Source: Gammaproteobacteria bacterium (lineage in GTDB: Bacteria > Pseudomonadota > Gammaproteobacteria > Steroidobacterales > Steroidobacteraceae). From it: a stretch of DNA of 63,468 bases. The notes under the pieces are model-generated. The model saw only the letters and a list, made by a program, of their open reading frames with translations. It searched no databases and was not told the origin of the DNA. Location: assembly GCA_025358295.1 (NCBI GenBank), contig JANYJY010000003.1, forward strand, positions 1 through 63,468, given 5' to 3'. Shown here one piece after another: positions 17,496 to 26,699 of this stretch. The number at the start of each line of letters is the position of its first letter. Position 1 is the stretch's first letter. A program made the translations under genes and the position numbers.

Positions 17496-18019
17496 AAATT
17501 CCTATCGAAAGTTCGACTTCCTATCGCGGCCGCAATTCGCGGGCGAATCTGCCCGTGCTCGCGGCTTCCATCGGCGTTGCGTTGGCCGCGGGCGCCTTGG
17601 GCGCGGTCTTCTCGCCCGGCATATCGGCATCGGCGGCCCGCTGGTATGCCATGCTCGCCAAGCCGGCGTGGGCGCCGCCGAACAGCTGGTTCGCACCGGT
17701 ATGGCTGACGCTGTACGTCCTGATGGGCACATCGGCATGGCTCATCTGGCGCGAACGCTATCATCGCGGCAGAAGTGCGGCACTGGCGGCCTACACCATC
17801 CAATTGCTGCTGAATGCCGCGTGGGCACCGCTGTTTTTCGGCGCCAAGAGTATCGATGCCGGCCTGTTCTTGATTGTCGCGCTGTGGCTGTCGATCGCCT
17901 GGACCATCCGGGAATTCGCCGTCGTCAAGGCCGCCGCCGCGTGGCTGCTGGCGCCGTACCTGATCTGGGTCGGGTTCGCGAGCGCACTCAATCTCGCCAT
18001 CTGGAAATTGAATCATTGA
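17492..18019 (+). CDS. tspO: TspO/MBR family tryptophan-rich sensory protein
   Basis: 175 residues with five predicted membrane helices. KPAWAPPNSWFAPVWLTLYVLMGTSAWL and the conserved NAAWAPLFFG are TspO signatures. These proteins bind porphyrins and cholesterol-like ligands and are linked to tetrapyrrole and stress responses. The frame is open upstream inside ubiB, but ATG 17492 fits translational coupling (ATGA overlap). The N-terminus is about 15 residues longer than in many bacterial TspO proteins. Confidence 0.92.
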   Translation: MKIPIESSTSYRGRNSRANLPVLAASIGVALAAGALGAVFSPGISASAARWYAMLAKPAWAPPNSWFAPVWLTLYVLMGTSAWLIWRERYHRGRSAALAAYTIQLLLNAAWAPLFFGAKSIDAGLFLIVALWLSIAWTIREFAVVKAAAAWLLAPYLIWVGFASALNLAIWKLNH

Positions 18020-18099
18020 TGCTTCGGGCCCGGCACCCCATCCGATGAGATACCACGCACGATGTACTCGATCGCAGCAACCCAGCGCCTGAGACTCTC

Positions 18100-21000
18100 T
18101 TGAGTATTCCGGGCGTCCGCACCCACTTGTTGTCGAACGGCAACTATTCCCTCATGTTGACCGCGGCCGGCTCCGGCTACAGCCGGTGGCGCGACGCGGC
18201 CTTGACTCGTTGGCGCGAGGACGCGACCTGCGACCCGTGGGGTTACTATATTTTTCTGCGGGATGTAGCCGACGGTCGGGTATGGTCGGCCGGGTATCAA
18301 CCGACCGGTTGCGAACCCGACAGCTACGAGGTGTCGTTTTTCGAGGACCGCGCTGAGTTCCTGCGCCGCGATGATTCCATACTCACCTCGACCGAGATAC
18401 TCGTCTCGCCGGATTACGATACCGAGGTGCGCCGGGTCTCACTGACCAATCTGGGCAGCCAGTCTCGTGAAATCGAACTGACCACCTATGCGGAGCTCGT
18501 GTTGTCGCCCGCCGCGGCGGATTCCGCCCATCCGGCCTTTTCCAAGATGTTCGTGCAGACTGAGTTCATCGCCGAGAGCGGGACCTTGCTCGCCACGCGG
18601 CGCGTTCGAGACTCGGGCGAATCTTCGATCTGGGCCGCGCTCATCAGCACCTTGGAGGGCGAAGGCGTCGGCGGTTTGCAGTTCGAGACGGATCGAGACC
18701 GCTTTCTTGGCCGTGGACATGAGTTGCGCAATGCCGTGTCCATAGTCGATGCCCGGCCGCTGTCCAACACCGCGGGCACAGTGCTCGATCCGGTCATGGC
18801 ATTGCGTCGCCGTGTGCGCATTGCACCGGGCGCAACGGCGCGTGTCTCCTTCTGGCTGGGAGTCGGCCCAAGCCGTGCGGCAGTGCTGACGCTCGTGGAC
18901 CGGCATCGCGACGCAGCCGCCTTCGACCGCGTCAAAGCGCTGGCGGCCGTTCAGGCGGACGTGCGGCTGCGCAACTTGGGTGTGGACGCCGCAGCCGCAG
19001 GACTGTTTCAGCGCCTCGCCGGTCACCTGTTGTACGCCGACTCGTCAATGCGTGCGTCGCCCGCCGTTATCGAGAGGAATCGGCTGGGGCAATCCGCGTT
19101 GTGGCCTCACGGCATTTCCGGCGACCTGCCCATCGTGTTGGTCACCATCGACGATCAGCGCGGCATGGAACTCATCACGCAACTGCTGCGGGCGCGCGAG
19201 TATTGGCGGCTGAAGCGGTTGGCCGCGGATCTGGTCATTCTGAATGAGTGCACATCGGCCTCCGGCGCCGATTTGCAGCAGGCGCTGGAAGCAGCCATCA
19301 GCACATCGCCCTCCCGCCGCAGCGACGATGCCAACGGTCGGGGCAAGGTGTACCTGTTGCGCGCCGATGAGATGACGGAGTCAAGCCGCGACCTGCTGCA
19401 GACCGCCGCGCGAGTGGTATGCGCCGCCCGCGGGGGAAGCCTGGGAGAGCAGTTGCCGGCAAATGCGGAATCCGCATCGCCGCAACGTTTACGGCGGACA
19501 CTCAATGCTCTGACCGAGAGCACGCCCGCGCGCAGCACGCCGCCGCTCGAATTTTCCAACGGCCTCGGTGGGTTCACCGCAGAGGCACGCGAATATATCG
19601 TGACTCTGGACGATGGCCAGTGGACACCCGCTCCATGGATCAACGTGATCGCCAATGCACAGTTCGGCTTTCTGGCCACTGCGGACGGCACGGGCAGCAC
19701 CTGGTCATTGAACGCCCAGCAGAACCAACTCACGCCCTGGTGCAATGACCCCGTCAGTAACACCCCGGCTGAGGTCATCTATATTCGTGACGTCGCCACA
19801 GGCGAATTATGGAGCGCAACGCCTCTGCCCATTCGCGAGGCATCGTCCTATGTGATTCGTCACGGATTCGGCTACAGCCGGTACCAGCACGACTCTCACG
19901 GCATCTCCTTGGATCTCTTGCAATTCGTGCCGCTCGAGGATCCGGTCAAGATTTCGCGCCTCAAGATCGCCAATCGCTCCGCCACGGCGCGCCGACTTTC
20001 ACTCACTTACTACTTGGACTGGGTACTGGGCAATCAGCGCGCCAAGACGGCTCCCTTCATCGTAACCGCAATCGAGCCGGCGACCGGTGCCCTGCTCGCT
20101 CGCAACCCCTGGAGTTCGGGCGTTGATTCGCGCGTCGCCTTCATCGACATGGCGGGCCGGCAGCAAAGCTGTAGCGGTGATCGCACCGAATTCCTGGGCC
20201 GTCATGGATCGCTCGCCGAACCGCAGGCCTTGCTCGGTGTTCTAGGTCTCTCGAACCAGGTCGGCGGCGGCTTGGACCCCTGCGGCGCAATGCAGTGCGA
20301 AATCACCTTGCAGCCCGGCCAGTCCGCCGAGCTTATCTTTCTGCTCGGCGAGTCGGCATCGTCCGGTGCTGCGGTCGCGCTCATCGAGCGCTGCCGAACC
20401 TTGGATTTGGATGTCGCGCTGAAAGAGGTCACGGACTTCTGGGATCAGACTTTGGGCGTGATCCAAGTGAAGACTCCCGATCGATCCATGGACATTCTGC
20501 TGAACGGCTGGTTGCTCTACCAAACACTCAGCAGCCGCGTATGGGCACGAACCGCGTTTTATCAATCAAGTGGAGCCTATGGCTACCGCGATCAACTTCA
20601 GGATGTCATGGCGCTGGTGGTCGCGCGGCCGGAGATAGCTCGCGAGCACCTCCTGCGCGCCGCGGCGCGGCAGTTCGAAGCGGGGGACGTGCAACACTGG
20701 TGGCTGCCGACCACCGGCCAGGGGGTGCAAACCCGTGTCGTGGATGACCGCATCTGGCTCGCCTATGTGGCGGCGCACTACTTGGAGGTCACGCAAGACT
20801 TTGCCGTACTCGACGAACCAGTACCGTTTCTCGCCGGCGGTCCGCTGCCGCCGGACAGCCAGGAGTCATTTACCGCCCCGGCATCGGCCGGCACGGCGTC
20901 CCTGTTCGATCACTGCGTCCGGGCGCTCGATTCCAGCCTGACGGTAGGTGCACACGGCCTGCCATTGTTCGGCACCGGCGATTGGAACGACGGTATGAAC

Positions 21001-21948
21001 CGAGTCGGCATCGCCGGTCGCGGCGAAAGCGTTTGGATGGGATGGTTCTTGAACGCCGCACTGATGAAATTCGCGCCCATTGCCGATGGACGCGGTCAAT
21101 CGGAGGCCGCGGCCCGCTGGCGGGGACACGCAACTGCATTGCAACAAGCTCTGGAGCGCGAAGCATGGGACGGCGACTGGTACCGGCGCGGATATTTCGA
21201 CGATGGCACGCCCTTGGGCTCCGTCACCAGCGATGAGTGCAAAATAGATTCCATTGCCCAGTCATGGGCCGTGATCTCCGGGGCCGCGGTGCATGAGCGC
21301 GCAGTGCGGGCGATGGCAGCGGTCAACTCGCAGCTGGTTAGCCGCAGCGATGGCCTGGTGCGGCTGTTCACTCCGGCATTCGATCAGACCACGCACGATC
21401 CCGGGTATATCAAAGCCTATCCGCCCGGGCTGCGCGAGAATGGCGGTCAATACACGCACGCGGCCATGTGGACGGTATTGGCGTTTGCGTTGCTGGGCGA
21501 CGGAGATCGGGCGGGAGAATTATTTTCCATCCTCAATCCCATCAATCACTCCAGCACCCGCGCCGCCATCCATCGCTACAAGGTTGAACCCTATGTGGTC
21601 TGTGCCGATGTGTATTCGGCGCCCCAGCACATTGGCCGGGGCGGCTGGACCTGGTACACCGGATCCGCGGGCTGGATGTATCGCTGTGCGATCGAGGGAA
21701 TTCTCGGCATTCATCTGCGCGGTCGCATCCTCGTCATCGATCCCTGTATTCCACGCGCCTGGCCGGGCTTTGAGATCACCTACAAATTTGGAACGTCGCG
21801 CTATCGAATTTCCGTCGACAATCCCAATCGCGTCAGCCGGGGTATCGTACGGGCCACTCTTGACGGGCAGGACATATCGAGCGCGCCCTGCGAGATTGTT
21901 CTCGTCGATGACGGCAGCTATCACTATGGACTCGTCACGCTCGGTTGA
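18100..21948 (+). CDS. GH94-type glycoside phosphorylase, glucan-synthase C-terminal half
   Basis: 1282 residues. Two carbohydrate-binding beta-sandwich modules (SNGNYSLMLTAAGSGYSRW near residue 12; SNGLGGFTAEAREYIV near 490) are followed by an (alpha/alpha)6 catalytic domain with GTGDWNDGMN at residues 959-967, the GH94 active-site motif, and HIGRGGWTWYTGSAGWMY. This is the layout of the C-terminal half of cyclic beta-1,2-glucan synthases (NdvB/Cgs) and of stand-alone 1,2-beta-oligoglucan phosphorylases. The N-terminal membrane GT84 synthase half is absent. The only start is TTG 18100, since an in-frame TGA lies at 18046 and no ATG or GTG follows it. Reaction likely phosphorolysis of beta-1,2-glucan; substrate inferred only. 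Confidence 0.82.
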   Translation: MSIPGVRTHLLSNGNYSLMLTAAGSGYSRWRDAALTRWREDATCDPWGYYIFLRDVADGRVWSAGYQPTGCEPDSYEVSFFEDRAEFLRRDDSILTSTEILVSPDYDTEVRRVSLTNLGSQSREIELTTYAELVLSPAAADSAHPAFSKMFVQTEFIAESGTLLATRRVRDSGESSIWAALISTLEGEGVGGLQFETDRDRFLGRGHELRNAVSIVDARPLSNTAGTVLDPVMALRRRVRIAPGATARVSFWLGVGPSRAAVLTLVDRHRDAAAFDRVKALAAVQADVRLRNLGVDAAAAGLFQRLAGHLLYADSSMRASPAVIERNRLGQSALWPHGISGDLPIVLVTIDDQRGMELITQLLRAREYWRLKRLAADLVILNECTSASGADLQQALEAAISTSPSRRSDDANGRGKVYLLRADEMTESSRDLLQTAARVVCAARGGSLGEQLPANAESASPQRLRRTLNALTESTPARSTPPLEFSNGLGGFTAEAREYIVTLDDGQWTPAPWINVIANAQFGFLATADGTGSTWSLNAQQNQLTPWCNDPVSNTPAEVIYIRDVATGELWSATPLPIREASSYVIRHGFGYSRYQHDSHGISLDLLQFVPLEDPVKISRLKIANRSATARRLSLTYYLDWVLGNQRAKTAPFIVTAIEPATGALLARNPWSSGVDSRVAFIDMAGRQQSCSGDRTEFLGRHGSLAEPQALLGVLGLSNQVGGGLDPCGAMQCEITLQPGQSAELIFLLGESASSGAAVALIERCRTLDLDVALKEVTDFWDQTLGVIQVKTPDRSMDILLNGWLLYQTLSSRVWARTAFYQSSGAYGYRDQLQDVMALVVARPEIAREHLLRAAARQFEAGDVQHWWLPTTGQGVQTRVVDDRIWLAYVAAHYLEVTQDFAVLDEPVPFLAGGPLPPDSQESFTAPASAGTASLFDHCVRALDSSLTVGAHGLPLFGTGDWNDGMNRVGIAGRGESVWMGWFLNAALMKFAPIADGRGQSEAAARWRGHATALQQALEREAWDGDWYRRGYFDDGTPLGSVTSDECKIDSIAQSWAVISGAAVHERAVRAMAAVNSQLVSRSDGLVRLFTPAFDQTTHDPGYIKAYPPGLRENGGQYTHAAMWTVLAFALLGDGDRAGELFSILNPINHSSTRAAIHRYKVEPYVVCADVYSAPQHIGRGGWTWYTGSAGWMYRCAIEGILGIHLRGRILVIDPCIPRAWPGFEITYKFGTSRYRISVDNPNRVSRGIVRATLDGQDISSAPCEIVLVDDGSYHYGLVTLG

Positions 21949-21968
21949 CGGCCGAGCACACCGGCCGT

Positions 21969-22304
21969 CTATTGCGTTTTTTCTCCGGTACTTGCAAACA
22001 CCCGCGCCAGGATCATCTTGACGACGGCGCTCGTCGGGATCACGCGCAGCAAGCGCAGCGCTATGGCAGGACGCGCCACCAGCAGACCGGCCGCGACCGC
22101 GCCCAAGGTACCGAGACCGGGGCCGCTCATGAGCATTTGCATGGTGCGGCTGCGAGGAAAGCCCTGGCCGACAGACCCGGTCGTCCCGCTTGCGCCGTGG
22201 CCGGGCTCGTCGCGCGGCGGGTCGAGTATGCGCAGCAATTCCGCGCGCGAATCCGCGAGCCTCGCAAGAATAACCGCTCGTGCTGCTTCGTCTTGATGAG
22301 TCAT
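21969..22304 (-). CDS. Hypothetical protein in YqjD/YqjE-type cluster
   Basis: 111 residues. A polar N-terminal half (EAARAVILARLADSRAELLRIL) is followed by a hydrophobic Gly/Ala-rich segment (residues about 60-95) that could be membrane-associated. It is the last of three genes on this strand (DUF883, phage-holin-like, this one), so it may act like the third gene, YqjK-type, of the E. coli yqjDEK group. I do not recognise a defined domain. Confidence 0.65.
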   Translation of the reverse strand: MTHQDEAARAVILARLADSRAELLRILDPPRDEPGHGASGTTGSVGQGFPRSRTMQMLMSGPGLGTLGAVAAGLLVARPAIALRLLRVIPTSAVVKMILARVFASTGEKTQ

Positions 22305-22311
22305 GGCGCGC

Positions 22312-22695
22312 TCACTCCGGGTCCGACGACAAGAGACGCTCGAGCAGCACCCGGTCTTCCTGCCATTGGCGGCGTACGCCGGCCAGAAACTCCGACTTTT
22401 CGCGGGCTGCCTTCGACCGATACACAGCCGCCACGACGGCCAATGCCAAGAAACCGCCGCCCATCCAAAGGATGGCGGAAACTCGCTGAGGGGTGTCCCA
22501 GGTGTAGGCCACTACGGCGAGACACCCCATGAAAATCGCCAACACCCCGCAAAAGGCGACGACGGCGACCGCGACGAGTTCCGACGTGAGTTCGCGTTGC
22601 GTGCGGGCAAAGTCCAAACTCGCAAGGTCGACGTAAGCCGCCACATGACGCAGCAGCGCGGGAGCCGCCTTCGGCAATAACCATAGCAACCGCAT
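22312..22695 (-). CDS. Phage-holin-family (DUF1469/YqjE-like) membrane protein
   Basis: 127 residues with two membrane helices (about residues 43-65 and 75-93) between polar ends. FARTQRELTSELVAVAVVAFCGVLAIFMG is typical of the YqjE/Holin_3-like family found beside YqjD. These are inner-membrane proteins linked to stationary phase and stress, not functional phage holins. Eight bases separate it from each neighbouring gene on the same strand. Confidence 0.78.
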   Translation of the reverse strand: MRLLWLLPKAAPALLRHVAAYVDLASLDFARTQRELTSELVAVAVVAFCGVLAIFMGCLAVVAYTWDTPQRVSAILWMGGGFLALAVVAAVYRSKAAREKSEFLAGVRRQWQEDRVLLERLLSSDPE

Positions 22696-22704
22696 TCGGG
22701 TGCC

Positions 22705-23028
22705 CTAGTTGCGGCGGGTTGCCAGTATTCCGACGACCGCACCCACCAGCGCTGCGATGCCCACTGCCTGCCAGGGACTGTCGCGCACATAGTCGTCGGC
22801 TGTGCCGGCCGCTTTCTGCGCATGCTGCCGAATGGCATCGGCCCCATCGGACATGCTCTGTTTGGTGGCATCGAGTGCGCGCTGCACCTTATTACGCACG
22901 CGCACGACATCCACATCCTTCAGATCGGCGACCCGCGCCACCAAGTCCTCGACATCCGCGATCAGGCTCTTTATCTCGCTCGAAGCGGCCGCTTTGATGT
23001 CGTTTACCCCGTCGAAAGTGCTTTCCAT
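22705..23028 (-). CDS. DUF883 (ElaB/YqjD/DUF883) family protein
   Basis: 107 residues. A long amphipathic helix with coiled-coil character (IKSLIADVEDLVARVADLKDVDVVRVRNKVQRALD) leads to a C-terminal membrane anchor DSPWQAVGIAALVGAVVGILATRRN-type segment, the DUF883 hallmark. E. coli YqjD is a membrane protein that binds ribosomes in stationary phase. The start ATG 23028 has GAGGAGA six bases upstream; an upstream in-frame start is not supported. Confidence 0.88.
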   Translation of the reverse strand: MESTFDGVNDIKAAASSEIKSLIADVEDLVARVADLKDVDVVRVRNKVQRALDATKQSMSDGADAIRQHAQKAAGTADDYVRDSPWQAVGIAALVGAVVGILATRRN

Positions 23029-23054
23029 TCGCAATCTCCTCTGCAATAAGAAGA

Positions 23055-23073
23055 ACAGTATCACAGCTACTGT
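23055..23073. promoter_or_regulatory. Inverted repeat between divergent genes
   Basis: ACAGTA, seven bases, TACTGT: a perfect 6-base inverted repeat 27 bases upstream of the DUF883 gene and 100 bases upstream of the histidine kinase on the other strand. Size and position fit an operator for a dimeric regulator. No regulator can be assigned. Confidence 0.35.
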
Positions 23074-23173
23074 GGGGGAGGCTGGGGAGCCGCGCCATCG
23101 GCCGCAAGGCTGCCTTCCCGTAGGATTTCCCCCACATGTTAAACTTTATCTGGCATAGCGCGGACGGCTCAAC

Positions 23174-24562
23174 ATGAAAATTTTCGGCGAGGAAATGGGC
23201 GACATCGGCCGGTGGTATATCGCTCTACCACCGCTGCTGTTGATCGGCTTTCTAATCGGTCTGTTTTTTGTTGCCGCCGCCGGCCAATCGCGTCTCAATG
23301 CGGATGACGAACGCATACATGAGTCGCAGTTGCGGCAACAAGCCCTGAATGAATTCATCACCCTGTTGACCGATGCCGAATCCGGCCAGCGCGGATACTT
23401 GCTGACCGGCCAAAGCTCCTATCTAGAGCCGTATACCGAAGCCGTTGCCAAGGTAGAAGCCGCTCTCGATCGGGTTCATGAGGCTTATCACGGTATCGAC
23501 GACAGCCATGAATTCCAAGAATTGCGGATTTTGACGGGCAAGAAGCTCGGCGAACTTCAGGACACCCTGGCGCTGTTCAAAAGAAGAGGTACGGAGCCGG
23601 CGGTCAACAGCGTGCGCACCGATGTCGGCAAGCACACCATGGAAGATATATCGAAGATCATCGGTGACATGCGGTTGGACGAGGTGCACGAGCTCTCCGC
23701 AGCCACGGCACGGTGGCAGTCGGATTTCCGCCTGGCGCGGTGGGTGTCCGTAGCGGGCGCCATTCTCAATATCGGCTTGGTGCTGCTCGCGACGCGGCTC
23801 GTTTACAGCGACATGCGCAGGCGGGCACGACATGCCACCAGCCTGCTCGATCAAAAGCAGGAGCTCGAACGCCAGGTCGATGAGCGAACCCAGGAACTGA
23901 GCGCGCTCTCGACGCACTTGCAAGGCGTGTCGGAACAAGAAAAATCGGCGCTGTCGCGCGAGCTGCACGATGAGCTGGGCGGGTTGCTGGTGGCCGCCCG
24001 GATGGATCTGTCGTGGCTGCAGCAACGGCTGCCCACGAACGATCCGAATATTAAGCAACGCTTCAATCGCATCCACGAGTCGCTGAGCGCGGGGGTCGAC
24101 TTGAAACGCCGGGTCGTCGAGGAACTCCGGCCCACCTTGCTGGATAACATGGGCCTGTTTACGGCGTTGCGTTGGCAGTTCAAGGAAACCTGCCGGCGCG
24201 CAGGACTGCATTGCACGGAATCCCTTCCCGAATCAGAACCGAAATTCACGCCCGAGGCCGCCATCGGAGTGTTCCGCGTTGCGCAGGAAGCCCTCACCAA
24301 TGTCCTCAAGCATGCGGAAGCGAAATCCGCCGAATTGGTCATTGTCATCGAGGGCGACAACTTCGTCCTGCGGGTTTCTGACGACGGCAAGGGGATTCCG
24401 CCGGCCCGGCTGCAGACCATCACTTCGCACGGACTCGGATCGATGCGCCACCGCATCGCTGCGCTGGGCGGCAGTTGGGCCGTGCGCAGACCCGACAGCG
24501 GCGGCACCGTCGTGACCGCTGTGATTCCATTGCAGAGAATGTTGTTGGCCGAGATTGCATGA
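23174..24562 (+). CDS. CHASE3-domain sensor histidine kinase (HisKA_3 type)
   Basis: 462 residues. TM1 at about 15-36, a CHASE3 extracytoplasmic sensor (residues 40-185, with ESGQRGYLLTGQ), TM2 at 190-212, a coiled linker, the HisKA_3 dimerisation domain with phospho-accepting His265 in SRELHDELGG, and an HATPase domain (NVLKHAEAK, DDGKGIPP, GLGSMRHR). This is the NarX/DegS-like class that pairs with NarL-type regulators, and one is encoded at 25098. It transcribes away from the DUF883 group. Signal unknown. Confidence 0.93.
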   Translation: MKIFGEEMGDIGRWYIALPPLLLIGFLIGLFFVAAAGQSRLNADDERIHESQLRQQALNEFITLLTDAESGQRGYLLTGQSSYLEPYTEAVAKVEAALDRVHEAYHGIDDSHEFQELRILTGKKLGELQDTLALFKRRGTEPAVNSVRTDVGKHTMEDISKIIGDMRLDEVHELSAATARWQSDFRLARWVSVAGAILNIGLVLLATRLVYSDMRRRARHATSLLDQKQELERQVDERTQELSALSTHLQGVSEQEKSALSRELHDELGGLLVAARMDLSWLQQRLPTNDPNIKQRFNRIHESLSAGVDLKRRVVEELRPTLLDNMGLFTALRWQFKETCRRAGLHCTESLPESEPKFTPEAAIGVFRVAQEALTNVLKHAEAKSAELVIVIEGDNFVLRVSDDGKGIPPARLQTITSHGLGSMRHRIAALGGSWAVRRPDSGGTVVTAVIPLQRMLLAEIA

Positions 24563-24590
24563 CTCGGCGCCCAGGAAGTTGCCGGCGGCG

Positions 24591-24986
24591 TCAGTGTTTG
24601 GAGAGATGCTCTTCGCAGATCTCGTGCAGGACTTCTGGTAGCCGGCCGTAGTCACGCGCCTTGTCCAAGAAATGAGTCGCGCCGAGCGCGATTGCCGCGT
24701 TCTTATATTCGGGCAGGTCGTAGTTCGTCAGCACGATGATTCTCGGCTTCAACTGCGCCGTGGCCAACGCGCGCATAACGCCGAAGCCCGTGCCCTGCTT
24801 CAAATGCAGATCCAAAATGATCACATCGACCGAATCGCTCTTGGCGGAAGCAACCGCCATCGCTTCCGTATCGGCGGTACCGACCAATTCCACCTGCGGA
24901 ATTTGACGAATGGCCTCAGTTAAACGCTCCGTCAGCACTTTGGAGTCTTCAACTAACAGGACTCTCAAATTCTGAGACATTGCCAT
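24591..24986 (-). CDS. Stand-alone response-regulator receiver
   Basis: 131 residues, a single REC domain with no output domain. Phospho-acceptor Asp59 in VIILDLHLKQGTG, acidic pair VED, and the conserved Lys in LDKA are present. ATG 24986 is preferred; the frame extends to a GTG at 25010. Such receivers act as phosphate sinks or by protein contact. It is convergent with the histidine kinase, 28 bases from its end, so the two are probably functionally linked though not co-transcribed. Confidence 0.88.
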   Translation of the reverse strand: MAMSQNLRVLLVEDSKVLTERLTEAIRQIPQVELVGTADTEAMAVASAKSDSVDVIILDLHLKQGTGFGVMRALATAQLKPRIIVLTNYDLPEYKNAAIALGATHFLDKARDYGRLPEVLHEICEEHLSKH

Positions 24987-25097
24987 TGTGCCTGTAATAG
25001 ATGTGTACACCGCTCGGGCAGTTTAGCGCGCCGCGCCAATAACCGACCAGACCGAGTCGTCATGTCGTTACGTAGGAGGATTCCCACACTTTGTCGC

Positions 25098-25730
25098 TTA
25101 TTGGATAAGTCCATTACGCAACGCGTAAGACGTAATATCGGCGTTCGCGGTGAAACTCATCTTTTCCAAAATGCGGCTGCGGTACGTGCTCACGGTCTTT
25201 ACACTGAGACTGAGCTCATTGGCGATATCCGAAACGCCCCGACCTGCTGCGATCTTGCAGAAAATCTGGAATTCGCGCGTCGATAGGCGGGCGTGCAGCG
25301 GCTTGTCCGCATCGCCGTCGAGGTCGGCAACCAGGATCTCCGCCAGCGCCGCGCTGACATAGCGCCGCCCCGCCAGGACCGTGCGCACGGCCTTCATCAA
25401 TTCTTCCGGCGCGCTGTCCTTGGAGAGATAGCCACTGGCGCCGGCACGAAGCACATTGACCGCATATTGCTGCTCCGGCAATCCGCTCATCACCAATACG
25501 CGCACGCTGGGATGGCCGGCTTGAATATGTCGCAATATATCCAAGCCGCTACGGTCGGGCATGTGAATATCGAGCAACACCAGGTCCCAATCCTGCTCCC
25601 GCAGCTGGTCTAGAGTCTCGTTGCCGCTGGCGGCTTCGCCCACGGCATTGATGCTCGAATCCGCTTCGAGGAATTGCTTGAAGCCGGCCCGAACCACGGC
25701 ATGATCGTCTGCGATCAGTACTCTTGACAC
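25098..25730 (-). CDS. NarL/FixJ-family response regulator
   Basis: 210 residues. Receiver domain with acidic pair ADDH, Asp54 in LVLLDIHMPDRSG and Lys in LSKDSAPEE, then a LuxR-type HTH (LSTREFQIFCKIAAGRGVSDIANELSLSVKTVSTYRSRI). It is the natural partner of the HisKA_3 kinase at 23174. The start is GTG 25730 with GGGAG upstream. It is separated by 25 bases from the AAA+ regulator gene on the same strand, so the two may be one transcript. Confidence 0.92.
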   Translation of the reverse strand: MSRVLIADDHAVVRAGFKQFLEADSSINAVGEAASGNETLDQLREQDWDLVLLDIHMPDRSGLDILRHIQAGHPSVRVLVMSGLPEQQYAVNVLRAGASGYLSKDSAPEELMKAVRTVLAGRRYVSAALAEILVADLDGDADKPLHARLSTREFQIFCKIAAGRGVSDIANELSLSVKTVSTYRSRILEKMSFTANADITSYALRNGLIQ

Positions 25731-25755
25731 TTGTCTCTCTCCCTAGGCGCAGCGC

Positions 25756-26676
25756 TTATGAATTTGCGCATTCCTGGCTCTGTGAATATCCGTTCAGCTT
25801 GTTATACAGCGTCTTGAGGCTGCAGCCCAATGCATCAGCCGCACGCCGCTTATTTCCCTTGAAGTAATCCAGCGTCGCCTCGATCAACGAGCGCTCCATG
25901 TCGTGGATGCGCGACCCCACGCGAATGCTCAGCTGCTCGTGGTCGTGAATGCGATCGCCGTCGCGCGCCGCGCCGCCCGCAATCAACGGCGCCAGATCGA
26001 GCGTCACGTCGCCGAGAATGAAGGCGCGCTCGATGCAGTTCTTCAGTTCGCGAACATTGCCCGGCCAGACATGCTGCCGCAGGGTCATTCGAGCCGGCGC
26101 CGACAGCCGCTTTTGCGTGTGCGCCTGTGCATTGAGCTCGGCCAAGAAATGCTCGGCAAGCAGTTCCACGTCGTCGCCGCGGGCCCGTAGTGAGGGCATT
26201 TCGATGGGAAACACGGCCAGCCGGTACAGCAGGTCCTCGCGCAGCAGGCCACTCTGCACCGCCTGCAGCGGGCATCGATTGGTTGAGGCGATCACACGTA
26301 CATCGGCGACGAACTTCGTACTCGCGTCCGTGCGCAATAGCTGCGTTTGCATCTCGGGCGGCATCTCACACACCTCGTCAAGCAACAAGGTGCCGCCTTG
26401 TGCGCCCTTGAATGCTTCCGGCAGTCCTGAGGGAACGGCCCCGCAATGGATCGCAACGAACGGACCATTGCGGCGCGCGCTGCACTCGTGAATCGAGCGT
26501 GCGGCCAGCTCCTTGCCGGAGCCACTCTCGCCCGTCAGCAGCACGCCCGCATCGGTGGGTCCAACCCGTTCGATGAGCCGGAAGACTTCCTGCATGGCGG
26601 CCGATGCGCCAAGCAAGGATCCCAGCCTTTTCAACGGCTGCGGCTGCCCGGAAAAACCATGGCGGCGATTGTCCAT
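25756..26676 (-). CDS. Sigma-54-activator-like AAA+ regulator lacking GAFTGA
   Basis: 306 residues. Walker A GESGSGKE (residues 49-56), Walker B GGTLLLDE (94-101), sensor I ASTNR, arginine-finger region LREDLLYRL, and a Fis-type HTH at the C-terminus (LIEATLDYFKGNKRRAADALGCSLKTLYNKL). Where relatives have an ESELFGHEKGAFTGA-like stretch between the Cys-Gly-Ala and Walker B, this protein goes directly from CGAVPSGLPEAF to KGAQGGT (residues 79-95), so loop 1 with GAFTGA is gone; a smaller piece is also shortened after QTQLLR. There is no N-terminal receiver. It probably cannot remodel sigma-54 and may be a repressor or act with another sigma. RBS GAGGAG, seven bases before ATG. Confidence 0.85.
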   Translation of the reverse strand: MDNRRHGFSGQPQPLKRLGSLLGASAAMQEVFRLIERVGPTDAGVLLTGESGSGKELAARSIHECSARRNGPFVAIHCGAVPSGLPEAFKGAQGGTLLLDEVCEMPPEMQTQLLRTDASTKFVADVRVIASTNRCPLQAVQSGLLREDLLYRLAVFPIEMPSLRARGDDVELLAEHFLAELNAQAHTQKRLSAPARMTLRQHVWPGNVRELKNCIERAFILGDVTLDLAPLIAGGAARDGDRIHDHEQLSIRVGSRIHDMERSLIEATLDYFKGNKRRAADALGCSLKTLYNKLNGYSQSQECANS

Positions 26677-26699
26677 TACAAATCTCCTCGTTCGTGTAC

